From: Bacteroidota bacterium
GTDB lineage: Bacteria > Bacteroidota > Bacteroidia > Chitinophagales > Chitinophagaceae
DNA length: 5,645 nt
Assembly: GCA_023422565.1 (NCBI GenBank)
Contig: JAFAGR010000100.1
Span: 1-5,645 of the forward strand
Reading direction: 5' to 3'
Shown: positions 1-5,461 of the stretch, one piece after another
How the letters are laid out: each line of letters begins with the position of its first letter
Numbering within the stretch: the first letter of the stretch is position 1
Notes under the pieces: generated by a model
What the model saw: the letters and a program-made list of their open reading frames with translations, nothing else
The model's database searches: none
Told to the model about the DNA's origin: nothing
Program-made: the position numbers and the translations under genes

Positions 1-27
1 ACATCGTACATCGTACATCGTAAATCC
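1..27. repeat. Tandem heptamer array (ACATCGT x3), cut by window edge
   Basis: Three perfect consecutive copies of ACATCGT occupy positions 1-21, followed by a degenerate AAATCC. The array may extend to the left beyond the window. It lies directly after the stop codon (TAA, read on the minus strand at 28-30) of the metallophosphoesterase gene. Read in the direction of that gene the unit is ACGATGT. The 7-bp period is shared with the arrays at 3373-3400, 3892-3926 and 5413-5461, although the unit sequence differs. Its function is unknown. Confidence 0.85.
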
Positions 28-1272
28 TTAAGTGAGTTCTATCAAGGTGATCTCCGGCAAAATCCCTACACGGCCGGGGTAGCCGATAAAGCCAAAGCCA
101 CGGTTAATGTAAAGCTTTTGATGTGCATCTTCATACAGGCCCGCCCATTGTTTGTACATGTATTGAACCGGGCTCCAACGGAGTCCGGGCACTTCCACAC
201 CAAATTGCATTCCATGCGTATGGCCGCTTAGCATAAGGTCGATATCAGCATATTTCAATTTCACTTCCGCATCCCAATGACTGGGGTCGTGGCTCAATAA
301 AATTTTGAAGGGATAATTTTCTGTGCCGCGGTGCGCCAGATCCATTCTTCCATAGCGCGGGAAATTTCCTTTCGCACTCCAGTTTTCCACGCCAAGTAAT
401 GCAAGATGTTGGCCGTCTTTCTCTATCGCCACATGCTCATTCATCAACAATTTCCAACCCATTTCAGCATGAACCTTTTTAAGGTTGTTAAGATTTTCTT
501 CCTTGCTTACTCCGTCAAGCGGCCAGCGTGCATAATCGCCATAATCATGATTGCCTAAAATGGAATACACGCCGAGCGGAGCAGAAAGTTTGTTAAATAC
601 TTTTGACAGCGTTTTCATCTCCGAAGCGCGGTCATTTACAAGGTCTCCCGTAAACACGATCATGTCAGGCTTTTGCTCCATTATTTTTTTAACGCCATGC
701 ATCACGGCCTTCTCATCCAGCAGGCTTCCGCCATGTATATCGGAAATATGTATGATGCGCGTTCCCTTAAAATTCTCCGGCAGTTTTTCAAAAGACAACT
801 GCAGTTTCTTAAGGTTATAGTTGTATTTGTTTGAAAAGCCATAAATCAGGCTTCCGAAAAGCGTTCCACCTGCTGCAAGGCCAAGCCAGCTAAGAAATGC
901 GGAGCGGCTAATGCCGTTTGCAACCTGGGTTTCACCTTCAGTATTTCTGAAAAGCAGCTTCCCCGCAGCCCACTGAATTCCCCTGCGCAGATCGTCGGTA
1001 ACCAGGAAAACAAGCGTAACCAATTTTGCGAGAAACAGCCCGATTATGCACGCGAATAAATAAGAGCGAAGTTTTCTTCCGAGCAGGTCAGGGTCGGTAG
1101 TTGCAAACAATATGAAACCGAAAACACTAAGCAGGGCCACCACCCAGAAACTAACGTGAACGGCTGTACGAAAACGCGAGGAAGCGAAAGCTGTTTTCAC
1201 GGCCTGGAACACGTAAAGATCCAGCAGCAACATTACAATAACAAAAATTATAAGCCCTCCCGTTGAACGCAT
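28..1272 (-). CDS. Membrane-anchored calcineurin-like metallophosphoesterase (YkuE/YaeI-like)
   Basis: The 414-residue protein has an N-terminal membrane part and a C-terminal phosphoesterase domain. Hydrophobic stretches at about residues 6-24, 39-57, 69-91 and 126-145 look like four membrane segments. The last begins ISRSAFLSWLGLAAGG, which recalls a degenerate Tat-type SRxxFL motif but lacks the second arginine. The catalytic domain (about 171-414) carries the dinuclear-metal motifs of the family in order: D178-I-H180, GD (209-210), GNHD (240-243), SHD with H328, and GHTHG (350-354). All expected ligands are present. Family knowledge suggests hydrolysis of phosphomonoesters, phosphodiesters or lipid-linked pyrophosphates near the membrane; YkuE-like and LpxG-like members act in the envelope. 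The substrate here cannot be told from sequence. The start is 9 bp downstream of the flavoprotein stop, so the two probably form an operon. The start is preceded by an A-rich stretch and no Shine-Dalgarno. Confidence 0.93.
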   Translation of the reverse strand: MRSTGGLIIFVIVMLLLDLYVFQAVKTAFASSRFRTAVHVSFWVVALLSVFGFILFATTDPDLLGRKLRSYLFACIIGLFLAKLVTLVFLVTDDLRRGIQWAAGKLLFRNTEGETQVANGISRSAFLSWLGLAAGGTLFGSLIYGFSNKYNYNLKKLQLSFEKLPENFKGTRIIHISDIHGGSLLDEKAVMHGVKKIMEQKPDMIVFTGDLVNDRASEMKTLSKVFNKLSAPLGVYSILGNHDYGDYARWPLDGVSKEENLNNLKKVHAEMGWKLLMNEHVAIEKDGQHLALLGVENWSAKGNFPRYGRMDLAHRGTENYPFKILLSHDPSHWDAEVKLKYADIDLMLSGHTHGMQFGVEVPGLRWSPVQYMYKQWAGLYEDAHQKLYINRGFGFIGYPGRVGILPEITLIELT

Positions 1273-1281
1273 TTTTTAAAT

Positions 1282-1779
1282 TTATTTTGCCAGGAATTCA
1301 TCCAGCTGGTGTTGAATCACCCCTATTGTCTTTTCGTCTGCAAATTTTCCATCCTTCATCAACTTGTCAACCGAACTGATCGGCAACCTGTTATGGTGTA
1401 CCCGCATTTTCATATGAAGCAGTGAGCCGGTAAGGTGATCCATGCCCCGTAAATTTCCCGCCCTGCCGGTACTAACTCCCGTTAATAAAACCGGTTTGTG
1501 CCACCATACTTTCTTCACGTCAGAATGGTCGATCATCAGTTTCAATATTCCGGGATATGAACCATTGTATTCCGGGCTGATGATGATGAACTTTTCGGCC
1601 GGAATCAACATTTCCTTTTCCACCTTTTCAAAGAAACCGTTCCTGTGCGTCATATCGGTTTCATCAAGCAAAAGCACGGTGGCCTTCTCCCCTCTTTCCG
1701 TAAGCATGCGCCTGTATTCAAGCGCCACATCCCGCGTAATGCTGTTCTTCCTGTCTGTACCCGAAATTATTGTGATCAT
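1282..1779 (-). CDS. NAD(P)H-dependent FMN reductase-like flavoprotein
   Basis: This 165-residue protein has the flavodoxin-like fold of the NADPH-dependent FMN reductase family (ArsH/SsuE/azoreductase type). After the first beta strand (MITIISG) comes the FMN phosphate-binding loop, SGTDRKNSITRDVA at 6-19. The family signature SPEYNGSYPGILKLMID (68-84) follows; it contacts the isoalloxazine ring and lies at the dimer interface. A third flavin-side loop is GVSTGRAGNLRG at 101-112. Such proteins are soluble dimers that pass electrons from NAD(P)H through FMN to quinones, azo compounds, chromate or free flavin; the physiological acceptor here is not predictable. It is the first gene of a leftward pair with the metallophosphoesterase 9 bp downstream, and is divergent from the hydrolase gene. 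The ATG at 1777-1779 places the beta strand and loop exactly at the N terminus, as expected for the family. Confidence 0.9.
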   Translation of the reverse strand: MITIISGTDRKNSITRDVALEYRRMLTERGEKATVLLLDETDMTHRNGFFEKVEKEMLIPAEKFIIISPEYNGSYPGILKLMIDHSDVKKVWWHKPVLLTGVSTGRAGNLRGMDHLTGSLLHMKMRVHHNRLPISSVDKLMKDGKFADEKTIGVIQHQLDEFLAK

Positions 1780-1803
1780 TATATCTTCTGCCTGTCTTAA
1801 TTG

Positions 1804-1836
1804 TTTCCCCGGTATACTTCCGAATCATTATTTTTG
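1804..1836 (+). promoter_or_regulatory. Candidate Bacteroidota-type promoter for the hydrolase-parA operon
   Basis: TATTTTTG at 1829-1836 matches the Bacteroidota -7 consensus TAnnTTTG exactly. A weak -33 match, TTTC at 1804-1807, lies 21 bp upstream, at about the spacing known for these promoters (TTTG, 19-21 bp, TAnnTTTG). Transcription would start near 1841-1843, leaving a leader of about 25 nt before the ATG at 1868. The position in a divergent intergenic region supports it. No comparably good box was found on the minus strand for the flavoprotein. This is a consensus match only. Confidence 0.5.
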
Positions 1837-1844
1837 CCCGGGCA
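1835..1844. promoter_or_regulatory. Perfect 10-bp palindrome at the predicted transcription start
   Basis: TGCCCGGGCA is its own reverse complement and overlaps the end of the predicted -7 box and the expected transcription start of the rightward operon. It sits in the divergent region shared with the flavoprotein gene, so it could be a small operator. It could equally be chance, because a 10-bp palindrome is short. No regulator gene is adjacent. Confidence 0.25.
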
Positions 1845-1867
1845 TCCTCCACCCAAAAAGATCGGAT

Positions 1868-2545
1868 ATGGAACTTACCTTTTACGGACAATCCTGCTTC
1901 CTGGTGAATATTAACGGTGCAAATTTACTATTTGACCCGTTCATTACGCCGAATGAACTTGCCAGTCATGTAAACATTAACGAAATACCCGCAGATTACA
2001 TTTTGCTGAGCCATGGTCATTCTGATCATGTGGCCGATACAGAAGCTATTGCAATACGCACGGGGGCTACAATTATAGCCGCATATGAGGTGGCAATGTG
2101 GTACGAGAAAAAAGGTTTGAAATATCACCCGATGAACACGGGCGGAAAATGGAAATTTGATTTTGGCGCCGTAAAATGTGTAAACGCGATCCATTCATCA
2201 TCTTTACCCGACGGCAGTTACGGCGGAAACCCGATGGGTTTTGTGATCACTTCAGATGATATAAATATATATTATAGCGGCGATACGGCTTTAACGTTGG
2301 ACATGCAGTTAATACCTTCTTTTGCAGAGATCGACCTGTGCATTCTTCCCATCGGTGATAATTTTACCATGGGTTGCGAAGACGCGGCAGAGGCAGCCAG
2401 AATGGTGCAATGTAAAAAGGTGGTGGGCGTGCATTATGATACCTTCGGCTTTATAAAAATTGACAAAAAAAGAGCGGTTGATTCATTTAAGATGAAAAAT
2501 ATCGAACTGCTGCTTCCGGCAATAGGAGAAACCATTTCAATCTGA
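1868..2545 (+). CDS. UPF0173-type metal-dependent hydrolase, metallo-beta-lactamase fold
   Basis: The 225-residue protein matches the usual length (about 225-230) of the UPF0173/YtkL-like branch of the metallo-beta-lactamase superfamily. It opens with the family-typical beta strand MELTFYGQSCFLV, followed by the strand NLLFDPFITPN (19-29). The zinc motif HxHxDH is at H49, H51, D53 and H54. Further likely ligands are H109, D139 (in YSGDT) and H189 (in VGVHYDTFG). A complete ligand set implies a functional dinuclear hydrolase; the natural substrate of this branch is not established. An open frame runs upstream to 1442, but that part is antisense to the flavoprotein and crosses the promoter region. 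The ATG at 1868-1870, which puts the conserved strand at the N terminus, was therefore chosen. The gene ends 24 bp before parA on the same strand, so it probably shares its transcript. Confidence 0.92.
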   Translation: MELTFYGQSCFLVNINGANLLFDPFITPNELASHVNINEIPADYILLSHGHSDHVADTEAIAIRTGATIIAAYEVAMWYEKKGLKYHPMNTGGKWKFDFGAVKCVNAIHSSSLPDGSYGGNPMGFVITSDDINIYYSGDTALTLDMQLIPSFAEIDLCILPIGDNFTMGCEDAAEAARMVQCKKVVGVHYDTFGFIKIDKKRAVDSFKMKNIELLLPAIGETISI

Positions 2546-2569
2546 AACCAGACATCATAAATTAAGTTA

Positions 2570-3370
2570 GTGGCAAGAATAATAGGAATTGCGAATCAAA
2601 AAGGCGGAGTGGGAAAGACAACTACGGCCATTAATCTGGCTGCCAGCTTCGCCATATTAGAATATAAAACGCTTTTGGTAGATGCGGATCCGCAGGCAAA
2701 CAGTACCACCGGCGTAGGTTTCGATCTGCATAATGTAACGCGCAGCTTGTACGACTGCATGGTGAACGAAGCTACTGCTGCCGACGTAATCCTTAAAACC
2801 GCGCTCCCCTATCTTGATCTGATCCCGTCGCACATCGACCTTGTGGGCGCTGAAATCGAAATGATCAATTATCCCAGCCGTGAAAGTGTGCTGAAACAAA
2901 TACTTGAGCCCGTTCGCGACCAGTATGATTTTATTGTGATCGACTGCTCTCCCTCCCTTGGCCTGATCACCGTAAATGCCCTTGTAGCGGCAGACAGTGT
3001 GGTGATACCGGTTCAAACCGAATTCTTCGCACTTGAAGGCTTAGGTAAACTGTTGAACACAGTGAAGATCGTGCAGAACCGCCTTAATCCCGAGTTAAAG
3101 ATCGAAGGCATCCTGATGACTATGTACGACGGCCGCCTACGCCTTTGCAACCAGGTGGTGAGCGAGGTGCGCAAGCATTTTGAAGATATGGTTTTCAGCA
3201 GCATCATTCATAGAAATACCCGTTTAAGCGAGGCGCCAAGCTTCGGTAAACCTGTCATTCTCTACGATTCAGACAGTAAGGGCGCGGTGAATTATCTAAA
3301 CCTCGCCAAGGAAATTCTCCAGAACAATAATTTGACTAAGATTTCCAAGGAGGAGAAGGTTTTGGAATAG
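2570..3370 (+). CDS. parA: Chromosome-partitioning ATPase ParA (Soj family)
   Basis: This is a 266-residue ParA/Soj ATPase of standard length for chromosomal members. The deviant Walker A box is IANQKGGVGKTTT (7-19), with signature lysine K11 and P-loop lysine K16. The A' motif is VDADPQANST (37-46) and Walker B is FIVIDCSPSLG (121-131) with D125. There is no N-terminal helix-turn-helix extension, so it is the short type that binds DNA non-specifically and does not autorepress like plasmid ParA. ATP-bound dimers on the nucleoid are stimulated by ParB, and this drives origin segregation. The start is GTG at 2570-2572, and the conserved ARIIGIANQKGG follows at once. The C-terminal tail (NNNLTKISKEEKVLE) runs beyond the conserved NYLNLAKEIL. 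Normally parB would follow within a few bases; here it starts 554 bp later because of the inserted unit at 3373-3926. Confidence 0.97.
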   Translation: MARIIGIANQKGGVGKTTTAINLAASFAILEYKTLLVDADPQANSTTGVGFDLHNVTRSLYDCMVNEATAADVILKTALPYLDLIPSHIDLVGAEIEMINYPSRESVLKQILEPVRDQYDFIVIDCSPSLGLITVNALVAADSVVIPVQTEFFALEGLGKLLNTVKIVQNRLNPELKIEGILMTMYDGRLRLCNQVVSEVRKHFEDMVFSSIIHRNTRLSEAPSFGKPVILYDSDSKGAVNYLNLAKEILQNNNLTKISKEEKVLE

Positions 3371-3372
3371 GC

Positions 3373-3404
3373 ATTAGTCGGTAGTCGGTAGTCATTAGTC
3401 AAAA
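3373..3404. repeat. Left inverted arm: four heptamers plus AAAA
   Basis: Four contiguous 7-bp units start 2 bp after the parA stop codon. The first and last are ATTAGTC (3373-3379 and 3394-3400), and the two middle ones are GGTAGTC (3380-3386 and 3387-3393). AAAA follows at 3401-3404. In RNA this arm can pair with 3888-3926. Unit 1 pairs fully with 3920-3926, units 2-4 pair with 3906-3912, 3899-3905 and 3892-3898, and AAAA pairs with the TTTT at 3888-3891. By hand count, 29 of 32 positions are Watson-Crick and one more is a G-U wobble. Confidence 0.85.
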
Positions 3405-3504
3405 TGACTTCATTAAACTTGGCCACATTAAAAGGTAAAATACGGGTACCATCGACCATTTTCTTTAAGAATAATTCACCTTTGCTCATTGATATTTCAG
3501 TATT

Positions 3505-3867
3505 ATGGGCATATTTAAAGACCTTATAGTATACCAAAAAGCCTATCGGCTGGCTCTGGACATTCATCTGGTTTCACAAAAATTTCCAAGGGAGGAAAAA
3601 TTTGGATTGATCAGCCAAATTAGACGTTCCTCACGATCAGTTTGCGCGAACTTTGCAGAGTCGTACAGACGCAGAAAATATCGAATGCACTTTCTTTCAA
3701 AACTTTCAGACTGCCTAAGTGAAAACAGCGAAACGGGAGTTTGGCTTGATTTCTCGAAAGACTTAAAATTTTTAAGTGAAGAGGAATATGATGATCTTCG
3801 CGGTCGAAATGAGGAGGTGGGCAGAATATTAACATATATGAGTCAAAACCCTGAAAAGTTCATGTAG
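3505..3867 (+). CDS. Four-helix-bundle protein of the 23S rRNA intervening-sequence (IVP/S23) family
   Basis: The 120-residue protein is clearly of the four-helix-bundle family known from 23S rRNA intervening sequences (TIGR02436/PF05635) and related in fold to the Avd accessory protein of diversity-generating retroelements. Diagnostic features are the start MGIFKDLIVYQKAYRLALDI (family: F-x-x-L-x-V-W/Y-Q-K-A), then FPREEKFGLISQIRRSSRSV (27-46) and ANFAESYRRR (48-57). Predicted helices lie at about 3-24, 34-56, 58-86 and 92-113. The face around 39-60 is strongly basic, consistent with nucleic-acid binding. Length is normal and nothing is truncated, so it looks functional. No rRNA or reverse transcriptase surrounds it; instead it lies inside inverted heptamer arms between parA and parB, in the same direction. 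It may be expressed by read-through from parA. Its molecular role is not established for the family. The ATG at 3505 puts the conserved FKDL motif at the N terminus. Confidence 0.9.
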   Translation: MGIFKDLIVYQKAYRLALDIHLVSQKFPREEKFGLISQIRRSSRSVCANFAESYRRRKYRMHFLSKLSDCLSENSETGVWLDFSKDLKFLSEEEYDDLRGRNEEVGRILTYMSQNPEKFM

Positions 3868-3887
3868 TTACCATTTACCTTTCTCTG

Positions 3888-3926
3888 TTTTGACTACTGA
3901 CTACAGACTACTAACTTCAGACTAAT
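3888..3926. repeat. Right inverted arm: TTTT plus five heptamers, overlapping the parB start codon
   Basis: After TTTT (3888-3891) come GACTACT (3892-3898), GACTACA (3899-3905), GACTACT (3906-3912), AACTTCA (3913-3919) and GACTAAT (3920-3926). These are inverted relative to the left arm. Pairing the two arms leaves AACTTCA as a single bulged unit, as if one heptamer had been gained or had decayed. The last two bases of the final unit are the A and T of the parB ATG at 3925-3927, so the arm also forms the whole 5' flank of parB. No Shine-Dalgarno is present there. Confidence 0.85.
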
Positions 3927-4824
3927 GAAAAAAGACGCTCTCGGAAAAGGAATACGCAGTTTGCTGCAGAATATTGACAATGACCTGAAAACTACCTCAG
4001 GTCATTTAAAGCAGGACGTGGTGGAGAAAACCACCGCAACACAACGCGTGCCGGTTGAGGAAATAGTGGCAAATCCCGACCAGCCACGGAAGGATTTTGA
4101 TGAGGAGGCTTTGAGCGAACTCGCTGCAAGTATTAAACTCCATAATATCATACAGCCGCTAACGGTGTCACCGATGCCGGGTGGGAAATATAAACTGATC
4201 GCGGGTGAGAGAAGGTTGCGCGCGGCGAAAATCGCGGGATTGAAAGATGTGCCTGTTTACGTGCGCCATACAGAAGACAGCACTATTCTTGAACTGGCAC
4301 TTCTTGAAAACCTGCAGCGCGAAAATTTGAATGCCATTGAAATTGCGCTTAGTTATAAAAGGCTGATGGATGACCTGGATTATACGCAGGAACAAGTGGC
4401 GGAAAGAATGGGAAAGGAAAGAAGTACAGTAACCAATTATTTGCGCCTGCTTAAACTTCCTCCGGATATACAGGTAGCAGTAAGGAATGGAGTTATTTCA
4501 ATGGGCCATGCACGAGCATTGATAAATGTTGATCATGTAGACAAACAGCTTTTCATATTCTCGGAAATAAAAAAGAAAGGGTTAAGTGTACGCCAAACCG
4601 AAGACCTTGTAAGAAAGATGTACACGCCAGGCTCTGCAAAGGCAGCAGCCAAATCATCACTTCCTCCTGCCTTCCGAAAAATTGAAGACAACATTGCATC
4701 AGCCTTTAGTAGCAAAGTAAAAATGGTGCACAATAAAAAAGGTCATGGCAGCATCCAGTTTGAATATTTTTCGCTCGACGAATTAAACGGTTTGCTTGAA
4801 AAACTAAACATCAAAGTAAACTGA
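3925..4824 (+). CDS. parB: Chromosome-partitioning protein ParB (Spo0J family)
   Basis: This is a 299-residue ParB with all expected parts. The N-terminal ParA-interaction peptide is ALGKGIRSLLQNI (5-17). The CTP-binding/ParB-N domain (about 41-135) holds QPLTV (77-81), GERRLRAAKIAG (95-106) and ENLQRENLNAIEIA (128-141). A helix-turn-helix for parS recognition follows at about 153-176 (YTQEQVAERMGKERSTVTNYLRLL). The C-terminal dimerisation domain is about 245-299. ParB loads at parS as a CTP-dependent clamp, spreads, and stimulates ParA ATPase. No convincing parS site was found in this window. The ATG is formed at the right border of the inserted element (A and T inside, G outside), yet the protein N terminus looks normal for the family, so the insertion has not damaged the coding sequence. 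The stop overlaps the next ATG (TGATG). Confidence 0.97.
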   Translation: MKKDALGKGIRSLLQNIDNDLKTTSGHLKQDVVEKTTATQRVPVEEIVANPDQPRKDFDEEALSELAASIKLHNIIQPLTVSPMPGGKYKLIAGERRLRAAKIAGLKDVPVYVRHTEDSTILELALLENLQRENLNAIEIALSYKRLMDDLDYTQEQVAERMGKERSTVTNYLRLLKLPPDIQVAVRNGVISMGHARALINVDHVDKQLFIFSEIKKKGLSVRQTEDLVRKMYTPGSAKAAAKSSLPPAFRKIEDNIASAFSSKVKMVHNKKGHGSIQFEYFSLDELNGLLEKLNIKVN

Positions 4825-5417
4825 TGATACGCCTTTTAGGGATAGGCTTAGCGATGTTTTTCTTCCACCTGTCAGCACACGCCCAGGAAGGAAGGATAAT
4901 ATTAGACAGTACGGCCACCGTAATTGAAACCAGGGAGGTAACTCCGGGAGCGGAAAAAAAATACAACCCGAATATTGCCATTCGCCGCTCGGCCTTTGTA
5001 CCCGGCTGGGGGCAGGCGACCAATAAAAAATATTGGAAGATACCATTGGTGTACGGCGCTTTGGGAACTACAACTTATTTATTCTTCCGAAACCTGAGCC
5101 AATTCAGGGATGCCCGCGAGGCTTACAAGCTGGCGGTGGATAATGACCCATCAAACGATTACCTCATCAAGGAACCGTATTTCACAGTGAAGGACCAACC
5201 CGACCGTATTCGAAATTTCCGCAACGTGGTAAGGCAAAATATGGATTATGCGGCCCTGTTTTTTATCTTATTCTGGGGATTGAATGTGGTGGACGCGGCT
5301 GTAGATGCACACCTTAAAACATTTGATGTGAGCGAAGACCTCAGCTTTCAGATTAAAACCGGCAAAAGCGATATGGCCAATACAACGGGGATTTCTTTTG
5401 TGTTGAAGATTAGGTAG
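4824..5417 (+). CDS. DUF5683 domain membrane protein
   Basis: The 197-residue protein has a signal peptide at 1-20 (MIRLLGIGLAMFFFHLSAHA, likely cleaved before QEG). A DUF5683 region follows, recognised by RSAFVPGWGQATNKKYWKIP (55-74), a hydrophobic segment at about 74-90, RNLSQFRDAREAYKLAV (89-105), and a second hydrophobic segment at about 141-160 leading into NVVDAAVDAHLKTFDVS. It is probably an envelope protein with two membrane segments. The function of this family is unknown; in Bacteroidota it regularly follows parB, and that conserved linkage is the main clue. The ATG shares its A with the parB stop codon, implying translational coupling. The stop codon TAG (5415-5417) lies inside the first unit of a heptamer array, so the repeat forms the gene end. 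A small C-terminal change relative to relatives is possible. Confidence 0.88.
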   Translation: MIRLLGIGLAMFFFHLSAHAQEGRIILDSTATVIETREVTPGAEKKYNPNIAIRRSAFVPGWGQATNKKYWKIPLVYGALGTTTYLFFRNLSQFRDAREAYKLAVDNDPSNDYLIKEPYFTVKDQPDRIRNFRNVVRQNMDYAALFFILFWGLNVVDAAVDAHLKTFDVSEDLSFQIKTGKSDMANTTGISFVLKIR

Positions 5418-5461
5418 CTGGTAGTTGGTAGTTGGTAGTTGGTAGTTCGTAGTTCGTAGTT
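5413..5461. repeat. Tandem heptamer array, seven units, containing the DUF5683 stop codon
   Basis: Seven contiguous 7-bp units: GGTAGCT (5413-5419), four perfect GGTAGTT (5420-5447) and two CGTAGTT (5448-5461). The unit differs by one base from the GGTAGTC of the left arm at 3380-3393 and has the same orientation relative to the upstream gene. The TAG at 5415-5417 is the DUF5683 stop. No inverted partner (AACTACC-like) is visible in the remaining 184 bases, so within this window it is a solo array. Confidence 0.92.

Larger units (their letters stand above)
3373..3926 (+). mobile_element. Putative IVS-like insertion: inverted heptamer arms enclosing a four-helix-bundle gene
   Basis: The 554-bp unit separates parA from parB, which are ordinarily adjacent. 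Its outermost heptamers are exact inverted copies: ATTAGTC at 3373-3379 and GACTAAT at 3920-3926. Inside them, heptamer arrays face each other in inverted orientation and enclose a 104-bp leader and one small gene. Hand-counted GC is about 38% over 3421-3840, against about 50% over a parA stretch (2821-3060), which fits a foreign origin. The architecture copies that of 23S rRNA intervening sequences, in which complementary ends form a stem and the interior can encode a protein of this same family. No transposase is present and no clear target-site duplication was found outside the arms, so the mode of movement is unknown. That it is mobile is inferred, not shown. Confidence 0.55.

Noticed and set aside
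1442..1867. Upstream extension of the hydrolase reading frame by 142 codons
   Set aside because: It is antisense to the flavoprotein gene, crosses the promoter region and precedes the family's normal N terminus (MELTFYG at 1868).
3404..3529. 41-codon plus-strand frame in the element leader (MTSLNLATLKGKIRV...)
   Set aside because: Short, no recognisable motif, and its 3' end overlaps the start of the well-supported IVP gene in another frame.
3292..3567. 91-codon minus-strand frame across the parA end, left arm and element leader
   Set aside because: It overlaps parA and the IVP gene in antisense, and part of its protein (TNDYRLPTNA) is just translated heptamer repeat. No recognisable family.
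3505..3867. Diversity-generating retroelement, because the protein resembles Avd
   Set aside because: No reverse transcriptase, variable-protein gene or template/variable repeat pair is present; the heptamer arrays are not adenine-variable copies.
3373..3926. CRISPR array, because of regularly repeated units
   Set aside because: The units are 7 bp with no spacers, and no cas gene is nearby.
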